Origin: an uncultured Collinsella sp.
Lineage (GTDB): Bacteria > Actinomycetota > Coriobacteriia > Coriobacteriales > Coriobacteriaceae
Direction of reading: 5' to 3'
DNA: 41,793 bases
NCBI GenBank assembly: GCA_900544115.1
Contig: UQTW01000020.1
Span: 1-41,793, forward strand
Shown: one piece after another, positions 7,736 through 17,322 of the stretch
Numbering within the stretch: the first letter of the stretch is position 1
How the letters are laid out: the number at the start of each line of letters is the position of its first letter
Made by a program: the position numbers and the translations under genes
Notes under the pieces: generated by a model
Database searches by the model: none
What the model saw: the letters and a program-made list of their open reading frames with translations, nothing else
Told to the model about the DNA's origin: nothing

Positions 7736-9889
7736 TTACTGAACTTTGCTGGCGAACTCGAGGTACTGCATGCGCTGCAGCTTGTCGATCGTCGAGGCGT
7801 ATGGGCTGTCTTCCGATTCCAAGTCGTAGCGCAGCCCGTCGGCACCGAGATAGCCGGCGACATTGATGGTGGGCACATCTGACCTTGTCGCAAGCAGGGC
7901 CTTTTGGTAATTGGTGAGCGGGGCGCCGATCTTATTAAGGGTAATGGCTGCAATCTCGTTTGCCCCGACGGTGTCGTAGACGTTGAGCTCGGTATTGCCG
8001 GCGATCTCATAGTTAGCCCAGACGAGATATGTCGACTGATAGATACGGAAAGCGTGGCTTGCCGTATCTTCCTGAGGGTACAGCTCGTCGTTGAGAGTCG
8101 TTGCGGCGCTCGGCTGATGGTCGCCAAAAAAGACAAGAACAACCGGTCTGCCGATATTGCGGAGCTCGTTGATAAAGTACTCGAGGTCCCGGTCGGATGC
8201 GTTGATGCAGGTGAGATAGGTGTTGAGCGCGCTGTTGGCGCCCTCGCTGGCTCCCTCGACCCAATAGTTTGTCAGCTCTTCGGCGGGAACGGTGCCATAG
8301 TCGTAGCCGCCGTGATTTTGCATCGTGACGTCAAAGATGAACTGCGGCGCTTCGTCGGTTCTAAGCAGGTCGAGTATCTTGTCGTAGGTGGCGTAGTCGC
8401 ATACGCCGGCATGGTAATAGGGCGCACCTTCGAAATCGCCGATTGAAAGAAAGTCTCCAAAGCCCAGCTGCTGATAGATTTTATCTCGATGGTAGTTGAC
8501 GGGGTTTTGCGGGTGCATAGCGGTAGCGGTATACCCAAGCTCTTTAAGGTCCTTTGCCAGGCTGTTGACGCCATTCATCTGATACAGTTGATAGGGAATT
8601 TTGCCTAATCCGACAAAGGCCGTTGTCGCTCCGGTCAAAAATTCGAATTCGGAGTTCGCCGTTCCGCCACCGGCGACCGAAGCGAGCATGGTGCCGCGAA
8701 CAAGTGTGTCGGGAAGCGAGTTGTAGAATGCGGGGCCGGTGTACCCGGCCGCCTGGAGCTGCTCAAAGCACGAAAGGTCGCTAAAACTCTCGTTCATGAC
8801 GGCAACAATCGTCGGCTTGATTTCATTGAACTGGGCAACGGCCGCCGCGCGCTGTTCGCTCGAGCCATATGTGCTGTCGTAGACGGTGGCGAGCTCCTGC
8901 TCGATGCTCTGCGCCTCATCGGGCGTATAGTCTTCGGGCTTCTCAATGGGCAACTCGTTGACCATTTCGGTGAACGAAGTGATAAAACCCTGAGACGCAT
9001 ACGTGGTGATGGGCTGCCAACGGTCAAATCCAAAATCCAGCGCCTGCTCCAAGTCGATGTTGGAAAAGCCTGAGAGCCCCACAACGGTCACTAGCAGAAA
9101 AGCACAGAGGTTAGCGGCGATAGCGGGGAAGACATGGGTGGGCGTACGGAGCTTTCGCGGTCGGATGAGCGAAAGAAGCCCCAGGGAAATCTCCAGCAGG
9201 GCGAGAGAGGTTACGATTCCGGCGGTAAAGGTAAACTCGTATCCCTCGCTCACTTCCATTGCGGTGCCAAGGGCCAAGATATCGCTTGGCAGGATGGCTT
9301 CGCCTTTAAACGTTATGACGAAGTGCTCGGCAATGCCAAGGATGCAACAGACGACGGGCACGAGGGCCATGACGCCTCCATGACGCTGCCCCACCAAATA
9401 AAGGGAGAGCAGAACCGTCGCGAGCAGCCCGACGGAAAACCCGAATGAGTTGGCGGGAATGCGATAGAACGTTTCGTTGCAGGCAATTTCGAGTGAAACG
9501 AACGAGAGCGCTGAAACAGCGGCGATGACAAGGATGTCACGGCAAATACAGGCAACCGTTCCCGTCGCAAGGTCGGTTTGGTCGATAAGTCCCGAAACCA
9601 AGGGCTCGACAAGAAGCATGACGGCGGCAGCACCGAGCGCCGAATAAGAAAGGACCCATAGGGAGCTGCCCTCATTTACGAGCAATTGATTCGTAACCCA
9701 TGCAGCTACCACGCCGAGCGGGATGAGGAGCGTCGCGCACCAAAAGACGCGGGCAATGGGTGGCTTTTCGTTGCGTTTGATTGAAAAATACACGCGCACG
9801 ACGACGGCGGCCACGATAAGGACGGCGATGAATATGGGCAGATTGGCCATGTCGCTCGAAGTGATTTCAAGGGGGATATCTTCGGTCAT
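7736..9889 (-). CDS. LtaS-like membrane phosphoglycerol transferase (sulfatase fold)
   Basis: Probable lipoteichoic-acid-synthase-family enzyme, which polymerises glycerol phosphate from phosphatidylglycerol on the outer face of the membrane. The 717-residue protein has about eight hydrophobic segments within residues 17-275, more than the five of classical LtaS, then an extracellular sulfatase-fold domain from about residue 358. Visible site residues are E367 in NESFSD, the probable nucleophile T410 in GGGTANSEFEFLTG, and the metal-binding DH in FFGDHQPS. MNGVNSLAKDLKELGYTATAMHP is the usual middle region, quoted here only in part: KDLKELGYTATAMHP. The start is ATG 9889, with GAGGAA (9895-9900) 5 nt upstream. 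It is divergent from uvrA. The product could be a polyglycerolphosphate polymer or another phosphoglycerol-decorated glycan; sequence alone does not tell. Confidence 0.87.
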   Translation of the reverse strand: MTEDIPLEITSSDMANLPIFIAVLIVAAVVVRVYFSIKRNEKPPIARVFWCATLLIPLGVVAAWVTNQLLVNEGSSLWVLSYSALGAAAVMLLVEPLVSGLIDQTDLATGTVACICRDILVIAAVSALSFVSLEIACNETFYRIPANSFGFSVGLLATVLLSLYLVGQRHGGVMALVPVVCCILGIAEHFVITFKGEAILPSDILALGTAMEVSEGYEFTFTAGIVTSLALLEISLGLLSLIRPRKLRTPTHVFPAIAANLCAFLLVTVVGLSGFSNIDLEQALDFGFDRWQPITTYASQGFITSFTEMVNELPIEKPEDYTPDEAQSIEQELATVYDSTYGSSEQRAAAVAQFNEIKPTIVAVMNESFSDLSCFEQLQAAGYTGPAFYNSLPDTLVRGTMLASVAGGGTANSEFEFLTGATTAFVGLGKIPYQLYQMNGVNSLAKDLKELGYTATAMHPQNPVNYHRDKIYQQLGFGDFLSIGDFEGAPYYHAGVCDYATYDKILDLLRTDEAPQFIFDVTMQNHGGYDYGTVPAEELTNYWVEGASEGANSALNTYLTCINASDRDLEYFINELRNIGRPVVLVFFGDHQPSAATTLNDELYPQEDTASHAFRIYQSTYLVWANYEIAGNTELNVYDTVGANEIAAITLNKIGAPLTNYQKALLATRSDVPTINVAGYLGADGLRYDLESEDSPYASTIDKLQRMQYLEFASKVQ

Positions 9890-10007
9890 GGACGTTCCTC
9901 TGGTACAGCAAATTAAGTTCAGCATTAGATTACTGTAACCTTTCCACGGCATTTCGAGAAACAAAGCGCCCGATACGCAAAGCTAAAGGTCTGCGAATCT
10001 TGTATTA

Positions 10008-10021
10008 CGAACATCTGTGCG
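10008..10021 (+). promoter_or_regulatory. LexA (SOS) box-like site upstream of uvrA
   Basis: CGAACATCTGTGCG matches 12 of 14 bases of the Gram-positive SOS box CGAACATATGTTCG. It lies 62 bp before the uvrA start and just upstream of a possible -10 (TAAACT, 10034-10039), a typical position for LexA repression. The site also lies 119 bp before the divergent LtaS-like gene. Confidence 0.6.
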
Positions 10022-10082
10022 CGTCGAGTGCGCTAAACTCATCGGCAGTATGATTCGATGCAATAGGAGGCAAGGAGCTTCC

Positions 10083-12962
10083 ATGTCTGATTCTTCTATC
10101 GTTATTCGCGGCGCTCGTGAGCACAACCTCCGTGATATCGATGTTTCCATTCCGCGTGACCAACTCGTGGTCATTACCGGTCTTTCTGGCTCGGGCAAGA
10201 GTTCGCTGGCATTCGACACTATCTATGCCGAGGGCCAGCGTCGATACGTCGAGAGCCTTTCGAGTTATGCGCGCCAGTTCTTGGGCCAGATGGACAAACC
10301 CGACTTGGATTCAATCGACGGCCTTTCGCCGGCGGTGTCGATCGACCAAAAGACGACATCTAAAAACCCTCGCTCGACGGTTGGCACCGTAACCGAGATT
10401 TATGACTATCTGCGTCTGCTGTTCGCCCGTGTGGGCACCCCGCACTGTCCCGAATGCGGCCGCGTCATTGAGCGCCAGACGACCGACCAGGTCGCCGATA
10501 AGGTCCTGGCGGCGGGGGAGGGCCGCCGCGCGTTTGTGCTGGCACCGGTGGTGCGCGGGCGAAAAGGCGAGTACACCAAGCTGTTTGAGGACCTTCGCGC
10601 CGAGGGCTTTAGCCGCGTGCGTGTCGACGGCGAGGTTCGCTCGCTTGATGACTCTATCGATTTGGATAAGAAATTCAAACACGATATCGAGGTCGTGGTC
10701 GACCGCATCGTGATTCGCGAGAACTCGCTGGGCCGTATTGCCGAGTCCGTTGAACAGGCGACTGCGCTGGCGCACGGCAATGTGAACGTATACTTGCTGC
10801 CCGACCGCGACGCTCCCGAGGGGACCGAAGGCGAGTTGCTGGAGTATTCGCTGGCGTTAGCGTGCCCGGAGCATGGGCACTCCATCGATGACCTGCAGCC
10901 GCGTGATTTCTCGTTCAACGCGCCCTATGGCGCGTGCCCCGAGTGCGATGGCCTGGGCTTTAAGAAGACGGTCGATGCCGAGGCCCTAATCGAAGACCCC
11001 TCGAAGTCGATCGCCGACGGGGTTTTTGGCAGCCTGTTTGGCAACTCTAACTACTATCCGCAGATTTTCGCTGCGGTCTGCAAACACTTTAAGGTGAGCG
11101 TCGATACGCCGTGGGAGGATCTGCCTCCGCGGGTGCGTCGCGCGTTTTTAGACGGCATGGGCGACCAGAAGATTTCGGTCGACTATCAAAAGCTCGATGG
11201 GCGCCGTAGCCAGTGGGACACCAAGTTCTCGGGCGTGCGCAATATCCTGTACGAGCGCTATACCGAGACGACGAATGAGAACACCAAGGCGCGCTTGGAG
11301 AAGTACATCCGCGAGGAGCCGTGCTCGAGTTGCCATGGTGCTCGTCTGCGCCCCGAGATGCTCGCCGTTACCGTAGGCGGTAAGTCCATTTACGAGGTCT
11401 GCTGCCTATCGTGCCGCGAGTCGCTCGAGTTTTTTGAGGGCTTGGAGCTTACCGAGCGCCAACAATTTATCGGCGGGCGCATCGTTAAGGAAATTCTGGA
11501 GCGCCTGCGCTTTCTGGTCGATGTTGGACTCGACTATCTGACCCTCGACCGTGCCTCGGCGACGCTTTCCGGAGGCGAGGCCCAGCGCATTCGCCTGGCA
11601 ACGCAGATCGGCGCCGGCCTCATGGGTGTCCTGTACATTTTGGACGAGCCATCGATCGGCCTCCATCAGCGCGATAACGAGCGCCTGATCAAGACGCTTG
11701 AGCGCCTACGCGATATCGGCAATACCGTCATCGTCGTCGAGCATGATGAGGATACGATTCGTGCTGCCGACTATGTGATCGACATGGGCCCCGGTGCGGG
11801 CGTGAACGGCGGACACGTGGTCGCCGCGGGAACGCCTGCCGATATCATGGCGTGCCCCGATTCGATGACGGGTGCCTACCTGACCGGCAAGCGAATGATT
11901 CGGGTTCCCGATGAACGCCGCAAGCCCGGTCGCGGCTGCCTTAAGATCACGGGCGCCCGCGCCAACAACCTCAAAAACGTTACCGCCAAGATCGAGTTTG
12001 GTGCGCTTACGGTTGTTACCGGCGTGTCGGGATCGGGCAAGAGCTCCCTGGTTACCGACACCATTGCGCCTGCCCTTACGAATGCCATTCACCGTTCGAC
12101 GCGCCCTGTGGGCCCATACAAAAAGCTCGAGGGTATCGAGTGCATTGATAAGGTGATCGACATTGACCAGTCGCCGATCGGCCGTACACCGCGTTCCAAT
12201 CCCGCTACGTACATTGGCCTGTGGGATGATCTGCGCGCGCTGTTTGCGAGCACACCGGAGTCGAAGGCACGCGGCTACTCGCCGGGACGTTTCTCCTTCA
12301 ACGTGAGTGGCGGGCGCTGTGAGGCGTGCAAGGGCGACGGACAGATCAAGATCGAGATGCATTTCCTTCCCGATATCTACGTTCCCTGCGAAGTTTGCGG
12401 CGGTAAACGCTACAACCGCGAGACACTCGAGGTCACCTACCGTGGCAAGACCATCTCGGACGTGCTCGACATGAGCGTCACCGAGGCGCTGGCCTTCTTT
12501 GGGAATATCCCGCAGATTAAGCGCAAGCTCCAGACGCTGTACGATGTAGGCTTGGGCTACGTGAGCCTGGGCCAGCCCGCCACGACGCTCTCGGGCGGCG
12601 AGGCGCAGCGTGTGAAGCTCGCCAAGGAGCTTCATCGACGCCAGACGGGCAAGACGTTCTATATTTTGGACGAGCCGACGACCGGCCTTCATTTTGAGGA
12701 CGTCCGCCAGCTGCTCGATGTGCTGCAGCGCTTGGTCGATGCGGGCAACACGGTGCTGGTGATTGAACACAACCTTGATGTCATCAAGGTTGCCGACCGC
12801 CTGATCGATATGGGCCCCGAGGGCGGTAACGGCGGCGGAACCGTCGTGGTTTCGGGCACACCGGAGCAGGTTGCGGACTGTCCGCAGAGTTATACGGGCA
12901 AGTTTTTGGCGCCGTTGCTCAGGCGTGACCGGGAGCGTCAGGCTCAACTTGATGCTCAATAA
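10083..12962 (+). CDS. uvrA: UvrABC excinuclease subunit A
   Basis: Damage-sensing ATPase of nucleotide excision repair; a dimer loads UvrB at lesions. At 959 residues it has the normal length and the tandem ABC architecture: first Walker A GLSGSGKS at 33-40, first signature LSGGEAQRIRLA followed by ILDEPSIGLHQRD, second Walker A GVSGSGKS, second signature LSGGEAQRVKLA and ILDEPTTGLH. The second zinc module has the expected CEACKGDG...CEVCGGKRYN cysteines. The first zinc module is C-P-E-H rather than C-x2-C, followed by CPEC, a variant that is common in actinobacteria as far as I recall. ATG 10083 follows AAGGAG (10072-10077) with 5 nt spacing; AGGAGG slightly upstream strengthens the site. 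The LexA-like box upstream predicts SOS induction. Confidence 0.99.
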   Translation: MSDSSIVIRGAREHNLRDIDVSIPRDQLVVITGLSGSGKSSLAFDTIYAEGQRRYVESLSSYARQFLGQMDKPDLDSIDGLSPAVSIDQKTTSKNPRSTVGTVTEIYDYLRLLFARVGTPHCPECGRVIERQTTDQVADKVLAAGEGRRAFVLAPVVRGRKGEYTKLFEDLRAEGFSRVRVDGEVRSLDDSIDLDKKFKHDIEVVVDRIVIRENSLGRIAESVEQATALAHGNVNVYLLPDRDAPEGTEGELLEYSLALACPEHGHSIDDLQPRDFSFNAPYGACPECDGLGFKKTVDAEALIEDPSKSIADGVFGSLFGNSNYYPQIFAAVCKHFKVSVDTPWEDLPPRVRRAFLDGMGDQKISVDYQKLDGRRSQWDTKFSGVRNILYERYTETTNENTKARLEKYIREEPCSSCHGARLRPEMLAVTVGGKSIYEVCCLSCRESLEFFEGLELTERQQFIGGRIVKEILERLRFLVDVGLDYLTLDRASATLSGGEAQRIRLATQIGAGLMGVLYILDEPSIGLHQRDNERLIKTLERLRDIGNTVIVVEHDEDTIRAADYVIDMGPGAGVNGGHVVAAGTPADIMACPDSMTGAYLTGKRMIRVPDERRKPGRGCLKITGARANNLKNVTAKIEFGALTVVTGVSGSGKSSLVTDTIAPALTNAIHRSTRPVGPYKKLEGIECIDKVIDIDQSPIGRTPRSNPATYIGLWDDLRALFASTPESKARGYSPGRFSFNVSGGRCEACKGDGQIKIEMHFLPDIYVPCEVCGGKRYNRETLEVTYRGKTISDVLDMSVTEALAFFGNIPQIKRKLQTLYDVGLGYVSLGQPATTLSGGEAQRVKLAKELHRRQTGKTFYILDEPTTGLHFEDVRQLLDVLQRLVDAGNTVLVIEHNLDVIKVADRLIDMGPEGGNGGGTVVVSGTPEQVADCPQSYTGKFLAPLLRRDRERQAQLDAQ

Positions 12963-12982
12963 ATAGGCGATTCAGTTTATGG

Positions 12983-13020
12983 GCGCCATCGACTCCTTGT
13001 GATTCGATGGCGCTTGCTGT
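12983..13020 (+). terminator. Hairpin terminator after uvrA
   Basis: GCGCCATCGA (12983-12992) pairs perfectly with TCGATGGCGC (13004-13013), loop of 11 nt, followed by the weak tail TTGCTGTGT. The poor T tract makes partial read-through into the next gene likely. Confidence 0.6.
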
Positions 13021-13094
13021 GTCGAAGTGACGTATGCAGCCGAATTGGACATATACTTAATCCTTGCGTCCGAATGCGAGGGAAAGGACATGTC

Positions 13095-13595
13095 ATGGCA
13101 AAGGCTGTAAAGACGCCAAAAACCAATGCGATGCGCGAGCTGGAAAGCGCTGGCATTTCCTATGTTCTACATACGTATGAAGACGATGGTGATGAGTCGG
13201 CGGGCCTGGGGGTCGCGATTTCGGAGCAGCTTGGCGAGGAGCCCGGTCAAGGATTTAAGACCTTGGTCTGCGTGACGCCGTCCAACGACCATGTCGTGTG
13301 CTGCATCCCTGTTGCCGACGAGCTCGATCTAAAGTCCGCCGCGCGTGCCGCGGGGGAGAAGTCCTTGGCCATGATGCATGTGAAGGATTTGCTTGCGGCG
13401 ACTGGCTACGTTCGCGGCGGCTGCAGTCCGGTCGGTATGAAAAAACGCTACAGGACGCTCATTGATGAGACATGTGTCCTTTGGGATACCATTTTTATTT
13501 CGGGAGGCAAGCGTGGTTATCAGCTCGAGCTTGCACCTGATGATTTAATTGCATTTTGCGGGGCGACAGTTGCCGCGATTACGAGAGAGGACTGA
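13095..13595 (+). CDS. ybaK: YbaK/EbsC-type Cys-tRNA(Pro) deacylase
   Basis: Trans-editing factor that hydrolyses Cys-tRNA(Pro) mischarged by prolyl-tRNA synthetase. The 166-residue protein is the normal size and shows the family sequence: the TNAMRELESAGI start, KTLVCVTPSNDHVVCCIPV central strands, AARAAGEKSLAMMHVKDLLAATGYVRGGCSPVGMKK, read here as the hallmark GYVRGGCSPVGMKK with its conserved lysine, and the final GKRGYQLELAPDDL. ATG 13095 has AAAGGA (13083-13088) 6 nt upstream. It is followed after 3 nt by murJ and is thus probably in an operon with murJ and uvrC. Related INS-superfamily domains (ProX, YeaK) differ in the GGCSP region, so the YbaK assignment is fairly firm. Confidence 0.9.
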   Translation: MAKAVKTPKTNAMRELESAGISYVLHTYEDDGDESAGLGVAISEQLGEEPGQGFKTLVCVTPSNDHVVCCIPVADELDLKSAARAAGEKSLAMMHVKDLLAATGYVRGGCSPVGMKKRYRTLIDETCVLWDTIFISGGKRGYQLELAPDDLIAFCGATVAAITRED

Positions 13596-13598
13596 GCG

Positions 13599-15281
13599 AT
13601 GCCGCAGGAAGAATTGAAGCGCGGAGCTCATTTTGCAGAAGAATCTGCGCCTCAGACACCCTCATCTGAAGCTTCTTCGTCGCGAGATGACACTGACGAC
13701 ATGGGCTCGTCGGACTACTCCACGGTTGGTCGTTCCGCCGGGCTTATGACCATCCTGACCATCGTGTCTCGCGTCACCGGTTTTATCCGCACGTGGGCAA
13801 TGGCGGCCGCTATCGGCATGTCGCTGCTCTCGTCTTCCTATCAGGTCGCCAACAACCTGCCCAATATGCTCTACGAACTCGTGATGGGCGGCATGCTCGT
13901 GACGGCGTTTTTGCCCGTGTACATGGGCGTGAGGCGTGAGCAGGGTCGCGAGGCCTCTAACGAGTACGTGGGCAGCCTGCTCGGTATTCTGCTATTGGTG
14001 CTGGGTGGCATTTCGTTGCTGGGGACCGTGTTCGCCCCGGGCTTTATCTGGACGCAATCGTTTCTTTCGGGTGACGGCGGCAGCATGGATACCGCTGCGT
14101 TCATGTTCCGTTTCTTTGCCATCCAGATTCTGTTTTATGGTTTGGGCTCGGTGTTTTCGGGCGTCCTCAACGCACACCGCGACTACTTCTGGTCGACGTT
14201 TGCCCCGGTCCTCAACAATGTGATCGTCATTGCGAGCTTTATGGGCTTTGCGCCCGTGTCCGCACAGTTTGGCGAACGTGCCGGCATCATCTTGATTGCG
14301 GCCGGTACGACCCTCGGTGTCTTTGTTCAGATGGCATGTCAGATCCCCGCGCTTGGCAAGCACGGCGTGCATCCCCATATCCATATCGACTTTAAGGACC
14401 CCGCACTGCGCCAGACGATTGCGCTCGGTATCCCGACGCTGCTCGCCACGGTGTGCATGTTTGTCTCGACTTCTATCACCAACGCTGCTGCGCTGGTGGT
14501 CCAGCCCGAGACCGGTCCTTCCGTCATCGCCTATGCGCGCCTGTGGTACACGCTGCCCTACGCGCTGATTGCCGCCTCGCTTTCGACGGCGCTCTATACC
14601 GAGCTCTCTCACGACGCACAGGAGAAGGATTACGACAGCGTCCGCACGGGCATTTCGCGTGGCGTCGCCCAGATGCTGTTCTTCCTGATTCCATTCGCGC
14701 TGTACCTGATTGTCTTCGCGCGTCCGCTCAACATGATTTACTGCGCTGGCAAGTTCGATGAGTCCGGTGTGGCGCTGGTGTCGGAGTTCCTTATCTACCT
14801 GGCACTTTCCCTGCCGCTCTACGGCGTGGTCGTGCTGATGCAGAAGAGCTTCTCTGCCCTGCTTGACATGAAGCCCTATAGCCGCTATTGTCTGTATTCC
14901 GCCATCGGCCAGGCCGGCTCGGTTTTGCTGTTTGGCGTTGTGCTGGGCTTCGGTATGCCGGCAATCGCGCTTTCGTATGTCGTCGACTACGTGATCTTGG
15001 TCGGTTGCTCGCTGTGGTGGCTGCGTCGTCGCCTGCGTGGTCTTCAGGTCAAATCTATCCTGCATGGCGGGTTCTTTGGCCTTTTGCTCGGTGGCCTGGG
15101 TGCTGCCGCAGGCGCCGGCGTCATGTGGGCGCTTGAGCACTTTGTCGGGGCACTTGGCGGCTCGATTCTGATTACTCTTGGCTACGTTTGCGTTGCGGGT
15201 GTCGTCTCGCTTGCTGTTACCTTTGGCCTTGCCGTCGTCCTTAAGATGCCCGAGGTCTCGGCGCTGATTCGTCGCAAGTAG
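13599..15281 (+). CDS. murJ: Lipid II flippase MurJ (MviN family)
   Basis: Integral membrane MOP-superfamily transporter that moves lipid-linked peptidoglycan precursor across the cytoplasmic membrane. The 560-residue protein starts with a hydrophilic, Ser/Glu/Asp-rich tail of about 40 residues, followed by the MurJ core beginning with TILTIVSRVTGFIRTWAMAAAIG and the conserved YQVANNLPNMLYELVMGGML region (cited as NNLPNMLYELVMGG), with about 14 hydrophobic segments up to the end. It lacks the long cytosolic pseudokinase extension found in some actinobacterial MviN proteins. ATG 13599 follows AGAGAGGA. The stop codon is directly followed by the uvrC start. Other MOP exporters (Wzx) lack the NNLPN motif, so the call is good. 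Confidence 0.93.
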   Translation: MPQEELKRGAHFAEESAPQTPSSEASSSRDDTDDMGSSDYSTVGRSAGLMTILTIVSRVTGFIRTWAMAAAIGMSLLSSSYQVANNLPNMLYELVMGGMLVTAFLPVYMGVRREQGREASNEYVGSLLGILLLVLGGISLLGTVFAPGFIWTQSFLSGDGGSMDTAAFMFRFFAIQILFYGLGSVFSGVLNAHRDYFWSTFAPVLNNVIVIASFMGFAPVSAQFGERAGIILIAAGTTLGVFVQMACQIPALGKHGVHPHIHIDFKDPALRQTIALGIPTLLATVCMFVSTSITNAAALVVQPETGPSVIAYARLWYTLPYALIAASLSTALYTELSHDAQEKDYDSVRTGISRGVAQMLFFLIPFALYLIVFARPLNMIYCAGKFDESGVALVSEFLIYLALSLPLYGVVVLMQKSFSALLDMKPYSRYCLYSAIGQAGSVLLFGVVLGFGMPAIALSYVVDYVILVGCSLWWLRRRLRGLQVKSILHGGFFGLLLGGLGAAAGAGVMWALEHFVGALGGSILITLGYVCVAGVVSLAVTFGLAVVLKMPEVSALIRRK

Positions 15282-17228
15282 GTGCGCGTGGCCGGTCACG
15301 ACAACATTCCAACGCTTGCCGAGCAGGTTTCGCGCGTTCCCACGCAGCCCGGCTGCTACCTTTGGAAAGACGCCAAGGGCGATGTCATCTACGTGGGCAA
15401 GGCGAAAAACCTGCGCGCCCGTATGCGTCAGTACGTGACGCTGCAGGACGAGCGCCAGAAGATCCCGCTGATGATGCAGCTGGTGGCGAGCTTTGACTAT
15501 ATCGTGGTGGAGACCGAGCACGAGGCGTTGGTGCTCGAGCGCAATTTGATTGGCCAGTACCATCCGTACTTTAACGTCGACCTCAAGGATGACAAGAGCT
15601 ACCCCTTTATCGCCATTACAAAGGGCGACCTGTATCCCGCTATCAAATACACGCGTGAGCGTCATAAGCCGGGAACGCGCTATTTTGGACCTTATACCGA
15701 TAGCCGCGCGGCACGTGAGACGATAGATACGCTGCGCAAGGTTATCCCCATCTGCTCCGCATCCTGTGCGGAGTGGCGTCGTTGTCGCCGTATCGTCGAG
15801 TCCCACAAGGGCGAGGAAGACATCGTCAATATGATTTGCGCGCAAAACGGGCGCCCCTGCTTTGACTACCATGTCGGGCGCGGCCCAGGTGCGTGTGTCG
15901 GCGCGATTTCCCCGGCAGACTATGCCAAGAACGTCAAGCGTGTCGAGCGCTTTTTGTCGGGCCATCGCAAGGATGTCGTCGATGAGCTGACCTCCGAGAT
16001 GACGGATGCCGCTGAGGCGCTCGACTTTGAGCGCGCGGCACGCGTCAAACGTCGTTTGGAGGTCATCAGGGGTCTGGACGATCGTCAGCAAGTCGTTTTT
16101 CCCTCCAGTGTCGATATCGATGTCATCGGTTTCTATCGCGAGGAGACCATCTCCGCCGCTTGCGTCTTCGTCGTTCGCGAGGGCCGAACAGTTCGCACCT
16201 GCGAGTTCATTCTCGACAAGGGTCTTGATGTTGACGAGGAAGAGCTCCAGTCGGGCTTTCTTAAGCGCTATTACGACGAGACGGCTGATATTCCAGCTGA
16301 GGTCAACCTTTCCGTCGAGCTTGAGGATGCGGAGGCGCTGGGGGAGTGGCTTGCGGGCAAGCGTGAGCGTTCCTGCCATCTCCATAGGCCGCAGCGTGGC
16401 GAAAAGCACCGTCTGCTCGATATGGCATCCAAAAATGCGCGCCATGCCCTCATGCGCTACATGATGCGAACGGGGTACGCTGACGACCGCACCAATCAAG
16501 CGCTCCTGGAGCTCGAAAGTGCGTTGGCGCTGCCATCGCCGCCGTTGCGTATCGAGTGCTTCGATATCTCGACGCTGCATGGCACCTTTACGGTCGCCTC
16601 GATGGTGGTGTTTACCAACGGGCGCGCCGACAAGAGCCAGTATCGTCGTTTTAAAATCCAGACCGAATTGGATGAGGCAAACGACTTCGTGTCGATGTCC
16701 GAGGTTTTGGGACGACGCTATGCTCCCGAGCGCATGGCCGACGAGCGCTTTGGCTCGTGCCCCGATCTGCTCGTTGTCGATGGCGGTAAGCCGCAACTGA
16801 CCGCTGCGATCAAGCAACTTGAGGCTCTTGGGCTCGATATACCAGTTTGTGGCTTGGCGAAGGCCGATGAGGAAGTTTTTGTGCCTTGGGACGAGACCCC
16901 CGTCGTGCTGCCGACCGGGTCTGCCTCGCTCTATCTAATTAAACAGGTGCGCGATGAGTCCCACCGATTTGCTATCACGTTCCATCGTGAATTGCGCGAC
17001 AAGGCCATGACGGTTTCGGTGCTTGACGACGTTCCAGGCGTGGGGCCCACCAGAAAACGTGCAATTATGCGCCATTTTGGCTCGATGAAGCGTTTGCGTG
17101 CGGCAAGCGAGCAGGAGATTGCAGAAGTTCGAGGCGTTCCGGCCGATGTCGCCAAAGCAGTCCACGAGACACTTGTTGCATGGAATGCCGAGCGTGCCCA
17201 GGCATCAGCCAGCCGTTCCGAAAACTAA
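15282..17228 (+). CDS. uvrC: UvrABC excinuclease subunit C
   Basis: Dual-incision nuclease of nucleotide excision repair. The 648-residue protein has the GIY-YIG nuclease for the 3' cut (PGCYLWKD...VIYVGKAKNLRARMRQY, about 23-51), a UVR helix that binds UvrB (about 222-258), the RNase H-like domain for the 5' cut (IECFDISTLHGTFTVASMVV..., LLVVDGGKPQL) and C-terminal helix-hairpin-helix motifs (DVPGVGPTRKRAIMRHFG). It begins with GTG 15282 directly after the murJ stop, or with GTG 15288; neither has a strong Shine-Dalgarno, suggesting coupling to murJ. The cysteine region is unusual: canonical ligands C158, C193 and C205 are present, the one expected at 201 is glycine, and an extra ~20-residue insert adds C162, C168 and C186. 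Confidence 0.97.
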   Translation: MRVAGHDNIPTLAEQVSRVPTQPGCYLWKDAKGDVIYVGKAKNLRARMRQYVTLQDERQKIPLMMQLVASFDYIVVETEHEALVLERNLIGQYHPYFNVDLKDDKSYPFIAITKGDLYPAIKYTRERHKPGTRYFGPYTDSRAARETIDTLRKVIPICSASCAEWRRCRRIVESHKGEEDIVNMICAQNGRPCFDYHVGRGPGACVGAISPADYAKNVKRVERFLSGHRKDVVDELTSEMTDAAEALDFERAARVKRRLEVIRGLDDRQQVVFPSSVDIDVIGFYREETISAACVFVVREGRTVRTCEFILDKGLDVDEEELQSGFLKRYYDETADIPAEVNLSVELEDAEALGEWLAGKRERSCHLHRPQRGEKHRLLDMASKNARHALMRYMMRTGYADDRTNQALLELESALALPSPPLRIECFDISTLHGTFTVASMVVFTNGRADKSQYRRFKIQTELDEANDFVSMSEVLGRRYAPERMADERFGSCPDLLVVDGGKPQLTAAIKQLEALGLDIPVCGLAKADEEVFVPWDETPVVLPTGSASLYLIKQVRDESHRFAITFHRELRDKAMTVSVLDDVPGVGPTRKRAIMRHFGSMKRLRAASEQEIAEVRGVPADVAKAVHETLVAWNAERAQASASRSEN

Positions 17229-17322
17229 ACGCGCTTCTAAACAACTGATATACATGATTGGCCGATTTTCAATCATTTGTTTCGCGGCGATTACCAGCCG
17301 ATTTCGGGTTTAATTAACGCTA

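Noticed and set aside
13992..16817. Very long open frame on the minus strand opposite murJ and uvrC
   Set aside because: It mirrors codon bias of the GC-rich plus-strand genes, has low-complexity His/Arg/Asp-rich translation, no ribosome binding site and no recognisable domain.
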